NCBI GenBank assembly: GCA_029779995.1
Contig: JAKOZM010000272.1
Coordinates: 1 to 7,273 of the forward strand
Reading direction: 5' to 3'
DNA: 7,273 bases
Source of the DNA: Actinomycetes bacterium
Lineage (GTDB): Bacteria > Actinomycetota > Actinomycetes > S36-B12 > UBA10799
This document shows, piece after piece, positions 1 to 5,457 of the stretch; the first letter of the stretch is position 1, and every line of letters begins with the position of its first letter. The notes under the pieces are model-generated. The model searched no databases, was not told the DNA's origin, and saw only the letters and a program-made list of their open reading frames with translations. The position numbers and the translations under genes are program-made.

Positions 1-475
1 CAATCAGGCCGACACGTTCGTGGAGTTGTTGACGGGGATCAGCCCGGCCCAGCAGGTCCCGGTGACCGTGATCATGACCGATCAGGGTGCCGAGATCGAA
101 GGGTACGGCCCGATCAGCGACGGTCACGCCGCCGATCTGCTGGACCGGCTGCACACACCCTCGGTGACCGTCCTGACCCGCCCACCCATGGGCATCCGCT
201 ATGCACCGAGCCTTGCCATGCGGCGCTATGTGCAGGTTCGGGATCGGCACTGCCGGTTCCCCGGCTGCCAGCGCCCCGCCCGAGCATGCGACCTCGACCA
301 CCTCGTTCCCTGGCCGGCCGGGCCCACCGACGAGGCCAACCTCGCGTGTCTGTGCCGGCACCATCACCGGATCAAAACTCACACCGCATGGACCGTGCGC
401 AGACTCCCCGGAAACATCCTGGAATGGACCAGCCCCACCGGACGGGTCTACCTCAGCACCCTCGAAGACCCCTGA
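1..475 (+). CDS. DUF222/HNH endonuclease domain protein, C-terminal part (5' end outside window)
   Basis: The reading frame is open from the left edge (first whole codon at base 2) to TGA at 473-475, so only the last 157 residues or so are seen. The sequence shows a typical HNH nuclease fold near the C-terminus: a CRFPGC zinc-knuckle start (Cys codons at 251 and 266), then DLDH with the catalytic His, an Asn in DEANLACLC, and a CRHHH cluster. This arrangement is the usual ending of the actinobacterial DUF222/HNH family, whose members are often present in many copies per genome. The preceding visible stretch would be the end of the DUF222 region. The family is annotated as endonuclease-like, but the biological role of most members is unknown. 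All expected metal and catalytic residues are present, so this end of the gene looks intact. A hairpin follows the stop codon closely. It could belong to a mobile or phage-derived element, but nothing visible proves that. Confidence 0.88.
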   Translation, partial: NQADTFVELLTGISPAQQVPVTVIMTDQGAEIEGYGPISDGHAADLLDRLHTPSVTVLTRPPMGIRYAPSLAMRRYVQVRDRHCRFPGCQRPARACDLDHLVPWPAGPTDEANLACLCRHHHRIKTHTAWTVRRLPGNILEWTSPTGRVYLSTLEDP

Positions 476-485
476 CCGAACGTGC

Positions 486-502
486 CCCGGGAACATCCCG
501 GG
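486..502 (+). terminator. Hairpin terminator after the HNH gene
   Basis: A perfect 7-bp stem, CCCGGGA pairing with TCCCGGG around an ACA loop, begins 10 bases after the HNH stop codon. There is no T-tract. Hairpins without a T-run are common at gene ends in high-GC actinobacteria, so a terminator or 3'-end stabiliser for the HNH transcript is the likeliest role. This is inferred from position and structure only. Confidence 0.55.
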
Positions 503-572
503 ACAGCGCCACCGTCGACTAACCATCGCGCGGCAGAGCCCAACGTCGAAGAGGATCATGGGCAGGGAGCAA

Positions 573-589
573 CACGATGCCGCATCGTG
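573..589. other. Small inverted repeat in the HNH-tRNA gap
   Basis: CACGATG (573-579) and CATCGTG (583-589) form a perfect 7-bp stem around a CCG loop. It lies between the HNH terminator and the terminator-like hairpin of the tRNA gene. It could be a back-up terminator on either strand or a binding site. No T-tract is present on either side, and no gene was seen in 503-599. Confidence 0.35.
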
Positions 590-599
590 GTACTCTGCG

Positions 600-640
600 C
601 GAAAACCCCCGCTCAGAAGTGCCTCTGATCAGGGGTTTCG
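600..640 (-). terminator. Terminator-like hairpin downstream of tRNA-Ala
   Basis: Reading the minus strand from the tRNA 3' end, CGAAACCCC (640-632) pairs with GGGGTTTTCG (609-600) apart from one extra base. The interior pairs imperfectly (CTGATCAGAG against CTTCTGAG). The structure starts 3 bases beyond the encoded CCA and ends in GGGGGTTTTCGCG, so a short T-run is present. Position and shape fit a factor-independent terminator of the tRNA transcript. Confidence 0.6.
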
Positions 641-643
641 CCT

Positions 644-719
644 TGGTGGAGCTATGGGGACTCGAACCCCAGACCCCTTGCCTGCCAGGCAAGTGCTCTA
701 CCAGCTGAGCTATAGCCCC
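644..719 (-). tRNA. tRNA-Ala, anticodon GGC, CCA encoded
   Basis: The minus strand folds into a full 76-base tRNA cloverleaf. The 5' acceptor strand GGGGCTA pairs with TAGCTCC, giving the G3-U70 wobble pair that is the main identity element for alanyl-tRNA synthetase. The D-arm starts GCTC with AGCTGGTAGA in the loop. The anticodon stem is CTTGC/GCAAG with loop CTGGCAG, so the anticodon is GGC (plus-strand 684-686) and reads GCC and GCT codons. The T-arm is TGGGG-TTCGAGT-CCCCA, and the end is discriminator A followed by encoded CCA. It is transcribed away from the CBS gene, has its own promoter candidate upstream and is followed by a hairpin. GCC should be a heavily used codon in this GC-rich genome. 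Confidence 0.98.
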
Positions 720-731
720 AAGACACCGATA

Positions 732-760
732 ACTGTACCTGACGGGAAATCCGTCGTCAC
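732..760 (-). promoter_or_regulatory. Candidate sigma70-type promoter of tRNA-Ala
   Basis: On the minus strand, GTGACG (760-755) and TACAGT (737-732) are separated by exactly 17 bases and match the -35 and -10 consensus at 4 of 6 positions each. The -10 box ends 12 bases before the mature tRNA 5' end at 719, which allows a short leader of about 5-6 bases. Position and spacing support it, but the call is by eye. Confidence 0.5.
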
Positions 761-766
761 ACGGTG

Positions 767-795
767 GTGACAGCGGGACCCTTTCACGGCACGAT
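767..795 (+). promoter_or_regulatory. Candidate promoter of the CBS-domain gene
   Basis: GTGACA (767-772) matches the -35 consensus at 5 of 6 positions. CACGAT (790-795), 17 bases on, matches -10 at 3 of 6. The predicted start near 802 would leave a leader of under 20 bases that includes the AGGAGG ribosome site at 810-815. It would be divergent from, and very close to, the tRNA promoter. The -10 is weak, so this is tentative. Confidence 0.35.
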
Positions 796-818
796 GAGAA
801 CACCGATCTAGGAGGGCC

Positions 819-1247
819 ATGAAGATCTCGAGCATCTTGAGTAACAAAGGCAGTTTCGTCGCGACCGTCTCCCCAGATGCCAGCGTCTCGCAACTGCTAG
901 CGCTGCTCGCGGAGCACAAGATCGGTGCCGTGGTGGTGGCCGACGCCGACGGGTCCGTCGGGGGCATCGTGTCGGAGCGCGACGTGGCCCGGGCGGCGCA
1001 CACCCACGGCGCGGGAGCACTCGAGCAGCCGGTCAGCGCGATCATGACTGAACTAGTGGTCACCTGCGCACCAGGTGCCAGTACCGAAGAACTGATGAGC
1101 CTCATGACCGAGCGTCGGGTCCGGCACATCCCCGTCATCGAGGATGACGAGATGGTGGGGATCGTCAGCATCGGAGACGTCGTGAAGGCCAGGCTGGCCG
1201 AGTTGGAGACCGAGCGCGACGCGCTGCAGGCCTACATCAGTTCCTGA
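819..1247 (+). CDS. Stand-alone protein with two CBS domains
   Basis: The 142-residue product is almost entirely a pair of CBS motifs: the first at about residues 3-62 (ending GGIVSERDVAR) and the second at about 72-128 (RHIPVIEDDEMVGIVSIGDVVK). A short charged helix, AELETERDALQAYI, closes the protein. CBS pairs form a Bateman module that usually binds adenine nucleotides such as AMP, ATP or S-adenosylmethionine and senses energy state. Here there is no attached catalytic domain, so it would act as a small cytoplasmic regulator or ligand-binding protein with an unknown partner. The start is well supported: AGGAGG at 810-815 lies 3 bases before the ATG. The gene appears to be a single-gene unit with its own promoter, pointing towards the histidine phosphatase gene, with only 8 bases between the two stop codons. 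There are no membrane segments and no truncation. Confidence 0.93.
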   Translation: MKISSILSNKGSFVATVSPDASVSQLLALLAEHKIGAVVVADADGSVGGIVSERDVARAAHTHGAGALEQPVSAIMTELVVTCAPGASTEELMSLMTERRVRHIPVIEDDEMVGIVSIGDVVKARLAELETERDALQAYISS

Positions 1248-1259
1248 GGCGGACCTCAG
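1244..1259. terminator. Symmetric hairpin spanning both convergent stop codons
   Basis: CTGAGG (1244-1249) and CCTCAG (1254-1259) form a perfect 6-bp stem around a CGGA tetraloop. The TGA of the CBS gene lies in the left arm and the TGA of the histidine phosphatase, on the other strand, in the right arm. Each transcript would therefore carry the same hairpin at its stop codon. There is no T-tract, so it is at best a weak terminator or an end-stabilising element. Confidence 0.4.
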
Positions 1260-1900
1260 TCGTCGCTCTCGGGCGGTTCCGGTAATGACCGGGCGTTGTA
1301 CTCCAGGACAGTCCATGGCGTGTCGGACGCGCCGGTCTCCAGGAACACGCTCCAGGCGGCATTGCGCATCACGCTGAGGAACCGCACCTGCTCAAAGGGC
1401 CGGTTGAGCAGCGGAGCCATCACCGCCCGGCAGGCACCACCGTGACTGACGACGACAGCGGTGCGGCCGGGGTCGGTCTTGGCCAGAACGTCAGCGATCG
1501 CTGCCATGATCCGCTCACCGACGACATGCCGGTCCTCGCCGGTCCCACCCGGTCGGATGAATTCCCCCTGCAGCCAGGCGCGGTATGAGTCGGGGTCGGT
1601 TTGCAGCAAATCAACTCGCCGCATCCCCTCCCAGGCGCCGCCGTCGGTCTCGCGCAGACGAGGATCGGTAGCGACCTCCAGCCCACACCGGGCGGCCAGC
1701 GCGGATGCGGTGTCGTAAGCACGCGAGAGATCGCTGCTGACAATCACCTGCGGTGACAGATCGGCCAACAGCCGCGCCGCCCCGGCTGCCTGCCGGACCC
1801 CGAGCTCGTCGAGGGGCACGTCGGTCTGGCCCTGGAACCGGTGTTCCAGGTTCCACTCGGTCTGCCCATGCCGCCAGAGCACCAACCGCCGCTCACTCAT
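1256..1900 (-). CDS. Histidine phosphatase family protein (possible glucosyl-3-phosphoglycerate phosphatase)
   Basis: The 214-residue product has the branch-1 histidine phosphatase pattern: RHGQTEWN at residues 10-17 with phospho-acceptor His11, Arg60 in SSDLSRAYDT, the general acid Glu84 in RLRETDGGAWEG, and the second His153 in VVSHGG. Such enzymes remove phosphate from small phospho-sugars, phosphoglycerates or nucleotides through a phosphohistidine intermediate. In Mycobacterium tuberculosis the gene at the same place after nadD and rsfS is GpgP (Rv2419c), a glucosyl-3-phosphoglycerate phosphatase of methylglucose lipopolysaccharide synthesis. The RLRET..G.W.G stretch resembles that enzyme as I recall it. 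Substrate is inferred from synteny and is not proven. The ATG at 1900 is preferred: GAGGTG (1910-1905) sits 4 bases upstream and the RHG motif follows at the usual distance, whereas a longer in-frame opening to 2128 is rsfS read out of frame. It overlaps rsfS by 8 bases and is the last gene of the operon. Confidence 0.92.
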   Translation of the reverse strand: MSERRLVLWRHGQTEWNLEHRFQGQTDVPLDELGVRQAAGAARLLADLSPQVIVSSDLSRAYDTASALAARCGLEVATDPRLRETDGGAWEGMRRVDLLQTDPDSYRAWLQGEFIRPGGTGEDRHVVGERIMAAIADVLAKTDPGRTAVVVSHGGACRAVMAPLLNRPFEQVRFLSVMRNAAWSVFLETGASDTPWTVLEYNARSLPEPPESDD

Positions 1901-2252
1901 GGGGCACCTCGATCCGGGGGCAGTCCTTCCACAACCGCTCCAAGTCGTAGAACGCGCGCTCCTCCAGATGCTGCACGTGCGCCACGAAGTCGCCGAAGTC
2001 CAGCAACACCCACCGGCCTCGGCCCTTGCCCTCGCGCCGGATGGGCCGGCCCGTCGTCGCGTCCTCGATGGCATCGACGATCGCGTCCACCTGCCGCTCG
2101 TTCGTACCGCTGCAGATGAGGAAAGCATCGGTGAGCGCCAAATGCTCGCTGACGTCGAGCGCTACGACGTCCTGCGCCAACTTGTCGAGCGCGGCCTGCG
2201 CCGCGACCCACACCCGCTCCTGCGTATCCGGATCCAACCCCATTACCTCCAT
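1893..2252 (-). CDS. rsfS: Ribosomal silencing factor RsfS
   Basis: The 119-residue product matches the RsfS/Iojap family over its full length. It has VVALDVSEHLALTDAFLIC (residues 29-47), SGTNERQVDAIVDAIED, a basic EGKGRGRWVLLDFGD segment (74-88), and the ending AHVQHLEERAFYDLERLW (91-108). RsfS binds protein uL14 on the 50S subunit and blocks joining of the 30S subunit, which lowers translation during starvation. The start is placed at the ATG at 2252, one base after the TGA of the LCP gene. AGGG (2263-2260) lies 7 bases upstream. A GTG at 2285 would add MWMWRAQQGLD, overlap the previous gene by 32 bases and make the protein longer than usual. A further ATG at 2243 follows a GGAGG by only 2 bases, which is too close. 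The stop overlaps the phosphatase start by 8 bases. The nadD-rsfS neighbourhood is widespread in bacteria. Confidence 0.95.
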   Translation of the reverse strand: MEVMGLDPDTQERVWVAAQAALDKLAQDVVALDVSEHLALTDAFLICSGTNERQVDAIVDAIEDATTGRPIRREGKGRGRWVLLDFGDFVAHVQHLEERAFYDLERLWKDCPRIEVPHE

Positions 2253-2253
2253 G

Positions 2254-3381
2254 TCAAGGCCCTGTTGTGCGCGCCACATCCACACGAGCCGCCCCCCAAG
2301 CCAACTCCCCGGCGGCCGGGATCATTCCCACCGCCTGTTCGAGCCGCAGAACTTGGGCCTGGGTCACCTCGTCCGTCACGATCGTCGTCGAAGTCATCTG
2401 AGTGGCCCTGCCACCCCATGCCGCTTGCCAGCCCCGTACCACCATCTGCTCGCGCATCGTCTCCAAATCCTCGCTGCGGATGGCCGCCGCATAGACCCGC
2501 GCCACCGGTTCATCCAAAGGCGGGTAGCCCTCGAACAGCGTGCCCATCCGCCGGCTCATCCGCTCGGTGTCCATGGCGTAGGCGGCCCGCACCCCCTGCG
2601 GTGGGACCACCCGCACGAAGTTATCGGCGGCCATCGGAACGGTGGCGTCGTCATACTCCCCTGCCACCCGCAGTTCTTTGGCGAGGGCCAAGTAGTCGGC
2701 GACCGCATCGGTGTTGGTCGTCGGTTTGGACAGTGCGCCCAGAGATACGACCAGCGTGCGGGCCTTCTCCTGATCGGTCGGGAAGCGGCGCAGGATCTGG
2801 TCCCAGACGCTCTGGAACCGCGCCATGCGTACCGCCTCGTCGCGCAGCGCGGGGTCGAGGACGTAGTCGGCGGCAGCGGCCCCGGCCAAGCTCTGCCGAC
2901 CCGCCTCAAGGAACTCCGGCAGGCCTTGATCGTTGAGGTAGGCGGTGCGCCCGGGCAGGTCCAGTTCCACCCCTCCGACCGCATCCACGAGTCCGGCGAA
3001 GGCCAGCCTGTCCATCACCCAGGCATCGTTGACTGGCACCTGACTCTGATTCTGGATCGCGGTCATCACGAAGGGCACCTTCTTGCGGCCCAGATCAGCG
3101 GCGCTGACCTCCTGCGCCCCCACCTGGTCCACCCACCAGTCGGCCCTCCACCACAGCTGGTTCAGCGCGGTCTGCTCCCCGTTAATGCCCATGAGAACAG
3201 AACCAAGCGCGAGCAGAGACGAGTCCCGCACCTGCACCAGCAGGGTCTGCGGCAGCGGCGCCGACGTGGGACTCGTCGTCGGGGTGGGCGTCGGGGTGCG
3301 CTGCTGGGAGACGAGAATCGCCACCGTGGCCAAGATGACCAGGCCCAGAAGTGCGACAGCGGCGGTGGCGCGTTTGTGCAT
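2254..3381 (-). CDS. Divergent LytR-CpsA-Psr (LCP) family protein with LytR_C-like tail
   Basis: The 375-residue product has a short cytoplasmic start (MHKR), one membrane span at about residues 6-25, a Thr/Pro/Ser linker (29-44), then an outside region. Within it, AWVMDRLAFAGLVDAVGGVELDLPG (in parts, residues 120-144), the LEAGRQSLAGAAAADYVL stretch (158-175) and LRDEAVRMARFQSVWDQIL (179-197) follow the order of LCP domain motifs. The end (about 292-355), with VARVYAAA, RGWQAAW and TSTTIV, resembles the LytR_C domain. LCP enzymes transfer glycopolymers from lipid carriers to peptidoglycan; in actinobacteria the substrates include arabinogalactan. Here the usual SIPRD segment cannot be found, and the RxR before the DxxR block is replaced by YVLDPALR, so catalysis is doubtful. 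The ATG overlaps the nadD TGA by one base (TGATG) with no clear ribosome site, so it is probably translated by coupling. Fold assignment is by motif and is moderately secure; function is uncertain. Confidence 0.75.
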   Translation of the reverse strand: MHKRATAAVALLGLVILATVAILVSQQRTPTPTPTTSPTSAPLPQTLLVQVRDSSLLALGSVLMGINGEQTALNQLWWRADWWVDQVGAQEVSAADLGRKKVPFVMTAIQNQSQVPVNDAWVMDRLAFAGLVDAVGGVELDLPGRTAYLNDQGLPEFLEAGRQSLAGAAAADYVLDPALRDEAVRMARFQSVWDQILRRFPTDQEKARTLVVSLGALSKPTTNTDAVADYLALAKELRVAGEYDDATVPMAADNFVRVVPPQGVRAAYAMDTERMSRRMGTLFEGYPPLDEPVARVYAAAIRSEDLETMREQMVVRGWQAAWGGRATQMTSTTIVTDEVTQAQVLRLEQAVGMIPAAGELAWGAARVDVARTTGP

Positions 3382-3959
3382 CAGCGGTAGAGCGAGTGCT
3401 TGTGAATGTACTCGGCGACCGCGGCTGGGACGAGGTAGTCGATGGGCAGACCCTCAGCGACGCGCTGCCGGCACATGGTGGAGGAGATGTCCAGGCTGGG
3501 GATGTCCAGAACGGTGACCGATGTGAGGGGCACTGTGTCTCCCATCTGATGGCCGGGGCGGGTCACTCCCACCATATGTGCAAGGTCGGCCAGGGCTTCC
3601 GCCTCCCGCCACGTCGACAGCCCGGCGAGCGCATCGGCGCCGGTGATGAAGTACAGGTCGACGGGGTCGAGCTGTGCGTGCAGGTCCCGCAGAGTGTCCA
3701 CCGTGTATGTTGCGCCGGGACGGTCGAGGTCCACGCGGCTCACCCGAAACGGGGATCTGTCGGTGGCCAGCAGGGTCATCCGGAATCGATGCTCGGGCGG
3801 ACTCACGGCGCGATCCGACTTCTGCCACGGCTGACCCGTCGGTACGAGCAGCACCTCGTCCAGATCCAGCCTGTGCAGCACCTCGTTGGCGGCCACAAGA
3901 TGCCCGAAGTGGATCGGGTCAAAGGTGCCGCCCATCACGCCGATCCGGCGCGACGTCAT
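3381..3959 (-). CDS. nadD: Nicotinate-nucleotide adenylyltransferase
   Basis: The enzyme joins ATP and nicotinate mononucleotide to form deamido-NAD and pyrophosphate, the step before NAD synthetase, in the cytoplasm. The 192-residue product has the nucleotidyltransferase signature [11 protein letters not shown] at residues 10-20 (HxGH at 17-20), then GATYTVDTL (82-90), FITGADAL (104-111), and ISSTMCRQR (158-166). The last of these corresponds to the second ATP-binding motif ISSTxIRxR, here with Cys in place of the usual Ile. Length is normal for bacterial NadD. The ATG at 3959 lies just one base after the stop codon of the small membrane protein gene. No ribosome site stands out, so coupled re-initiation is likely. 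Its stop codon overlaps the start of the LCP gene by one base. Its placement before rsfS is the widely conserved arrangement. Confidence 0.97.
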   Translation of the reverse strand: MTSRRIGVMGGTFDPIHFGHLVAANEVLHRLDLDEVLLVPTGQPWQKSDRAVSPPEHRFRMTLLATDRSPFRVSRVDLDRPGATYTVDTLRDLHAQLDPVDLYFITGADALAGLSTWREAEALADLAHMVGVTRPGHQMGDTVPLTSVTVLDIPSLDISSTMCRQRVAEGLPIDYLVPAAVAEYIHKHSLYR

Positions 3960-3960
3960 G

Positions 3961-4116
3961 TCAACGGTCGATGTTCAGCCGGGTCACGAGGAACAGCAGC
4001 AACAGCAGCACCCCGAGCGCCACGCCGCCGTAGAGGTACGGCGACGGATGCGACTCCTCGACGCCTTCCGCGGCCTCCGACGCAAGGGCACTCAGTACAA
4101 CAACGGCGTTCACCAT
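3961..4116 (-). CDS. Small single-span membrane protein, 51 residues
   Basis: This short gene lies between proA and nadD. It starts at ATG 4116, 28 bases after the proA stop, and ends with TGA at 3963-3961, one base before the nadD ATG. The product opens [20 protein letters not shown], then [11 protein letters not shown], a hydrophobic span of about residues 29-44 ([15 protein letters not shown]), and a basic end TRLNIDR. That layout predicts a single helix with a short outside N-terminus and a positive cytoplasmic tail. The first 12 residues are also mildly hydrophobic, so a cleaved signal is possible (ALASEA). The ribosome site is weak (AGAG at 4128-4125). I recall similar tiny membrane proteins ending in TR(F/L)N.DR at this locus in other actinobacteria, but have not compared them. 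The tight fit between its neighbours, with no other use for the space, supports it as a real gene. Function is unknown. Confidence 0.78.
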   Translation of the reverse strand: MVNAVVVLSALASEAAEGVEESHPSPYLYGGVALGVLLLLLFLVTRLNIDR

Positions 4117-4144
4117 GCAAGCACTCTACCGATGCCCGGGGCCG

Positions 4145-5419
4145 TCACGTGCGCACGTGTCCGTTACCGACGATCACAAATTTGGTGGAGGTGAGTTCCG
4201 CCAAGGCCATGGGCCCGCGCGCGTGGAGTTTCTGCGTCGAAATGCCGATCTCCGCCCCGAAGCCCAACTGCTCACCGTCGGTGAAGCGCGTGCTCGCATT
4301 GACCATGACTGCTGCCGAATCCACCGCGTCGGTGAAGCGCTCGGCGGCGGCCACCGAATCGGTGACGATGGCCTCGGTGTGGCCACTGCTCCAGCGACCG
4401 ATGTGATCGATGGCGGCCTGCAGATCCGCAACCACCCCTACCGCGAGGTCCAGGCTGTAGTACTCCTCGGCCCAATCGTGGTCGCTGACCGCCCGGAAGG
4501 GGATCCCCGCCTTCGCCGCATAACGCTCGACTGTGGGATCGCCATGGATCGTCACACCCTGCGCGTTGAGCGCTGCGAGCACCGGCGGCAGCAACCGGTC
4601 CGCCGCCTCCTTGTTCACCAGCAGGGTCTCGGCGGCGTTGCACACACTCACGCGCTGCGTCTTCGAGTTCACAACGAGATCCACCGCCCGCTCCACCGGG
4701 GCATCGGAATGCAGATAGACATGCACGTTGCCCACCCCGGTCTCGATGACCGGGACCTGACTGTTCTCCACGACACTGCGGATGAGCGCCGCACCACCCC
4801 GGGGAATCAGTACGTCCACGAGGCCGCGGGCGCGCATCAGGTGCTGCACACTGTCATGGGTCAAGCCGGGGACCTGGCAGATCGCGTCGGTGGGCACATC
4901 GGTGGAGAACAGTGCGGTGCGCATCGTGTCGATCAGAATGCGGTTGCTGTGAGCGGCGCTGGCCGATCCACGCAGCAGGCTCGCATTGCCACTCTTGAGG
5001 CAGAGCACCGCAGCGTCGACGGTGACATTGGGGCGAGCCTCGTAGATCATGCCCACGACACCGAGCGGCACCCGTACCTGCCGGACCTTTAAGCCGTTGG
5101 GCAGCGTGTAACCGCGCAGCACGTCCCCCACCGGGTCGGGCAGAGCGGCGACCGCGCGAACGGCATGGGCGATATCCTCCAGGCGCTCCCTGGGGAGCGT
5201 GAGCCGGTCGATGATGGCCGGATCGGTGCCGGCATCTCTGGCATTAGCGACATCGATCGCGTTCTCCGCGACGATCCGGTCGGCTCCGGCCACCAAGGCG
5301 TCTGCGATGACATTGAGCGCGTCATCCTTCTGCGCCCGGGTCAGGGTGCGCAGCGTGGCGGCGGCGCTGCGAGCGCGGGTGGCGACGGATCGGACGTCCT
5401 CGACGGTGGCATGCTCCAT
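4145..5419 (-). CDS. proA: Gamma-glutamyl phosphate reductase (glutamate-5-semialdehyde dehydrogenase)
   Basis: This is the second step of proline synthesis: NADPH-dependent reduction of glutamyl-5-phosphate to glutamate-5-semialdehyde, which cyclises to pyrroline-5-carboxylate. The 424-residue product is full length for the family. Visible motifs are [19 protein letters not shown] (118-136), GNASLLRGS (144-152), the active-site Cys260 in [26 protein letters not shown] (339-352), NASTRFTDG (374-382) and [16 protein letters not shown] (388-403). The ATG at 5419 opens [10 protein letters not shown], which fits the usual start of ProA. No strong ribosome site is seen: a GGAG lies about 20 bases upstream inside a possible small hairpin of CGCGG and CCGCG, so the start is a little less certain than the identity. 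It follows proB after 38 bases, as expected for partners that channel an unstable intermediate. A 14-bp palindrome covers its stop codon. Confidence 0.97.
   Translation of the reverse strand: MEHATVEDVRSVATRARSAAATLRTLTRAQKDDALNVIADALVAGADRIVAENAIDVANARDAGTDPAIIDRLTLPRERLEDIAHAVRAVAALPDPVGDVLRGYTLPNGLKVRQVRVPLGVVGMIYEARPNVTVDAAVLCLKSGNASLLRGSASAAHSNRILIDTMRTALFSTDVPTDAICQVPGLTHDSVQHLMRARGLVDVLIPRGGAALIRSVVENSQVPVIETGVGNVHVYLHSDAPVERAVDLVVNSKTQRVSVCNAAETLLVNKEAADRLLPPVLAALNAQGVTIHGDPTVERYAAKAGIPFRAVSDHDWAEEYYSLDLAVGVVADLQAAIDHIGRWSSGHTEAIVTDSVAAAERFTDAVDSAAVMVNASTRFTDGEQLGFGAEIGISTQKLHARGPMALAELTSTKFVIVGNGHVRT
4146..4159. repeat. Perfect 14-bp palindrome at the proA stop codon
   Basis: CACGTGCGCACGTG is its own reverse complement and contains two CACGTG hexamers. 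It encodes the last residues of ProA (HVRT) and overlaps two bases of the stop. It precedes the small membrane protein gene by 29 bases. It may be a protein-binding site, or chance: about 0.4 perfect 14-bp palindromes are expected in a random sequence this long. Confidence 0.3.
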
Positions 5420-5457
5420 GATGTAAGGCTACGCGGTCGCTCCCGCGGCGCCCTGCC

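Noticed and set aside
644..719. Phage or island attachment site in the tRNA-Ala gene
   Set aside because: The tRNA is complete, no second copy of its 3' end occurs in the window and no integrase is visible, so there is no direct support.
1901..2128. N-terminal extension of the histidine phosphatase to 290 residues
   Set aside because: The added residues are rsfS read in another frame (Ser/Arg/Trp-rich), and the RHG motif is normally within about 10-15 residues of the start, as with the ATG at 1900.
2253..2285. rsfS start at GTG 2285 (MWMW extension)
   Set aside because: It would overlap the LCP gene by 32 bases without a clear ribosome site; the ATG at 2252 gives the normal family length.
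2026..3390. Long open frame of 454 codons on the plus strand, opposite rsfS and the LCP gene
   Set aside because: It is fully antisense to genes with recognisable motifs; its product is rich in His, Arg and Pro with no family features. Long antisense frames are normal in high-GC DNA.
2252..3964. TTGACA sequences at minus-strand 3964-3959 and 2257-2252 as -35 promoter boxes
   Set aside because: No acceptable -10 box lies 16-18 bases downstream of either; both are explained by stop-C-start junctions.
3994..4008. CAGCAGCAACAGCAG triplet repeat
   Set aside because: On the minus strand it is a run of Leu codons forming the membrane helix of the small protein; too short to be a meaningful repeat.
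3351..5092. Plus-strand open frames of 351 and 325 codons opposite nadD and proA
   Set aside because: They shadow clear nadD and proA genes, have no ribosome sites and show no recognisable domains.
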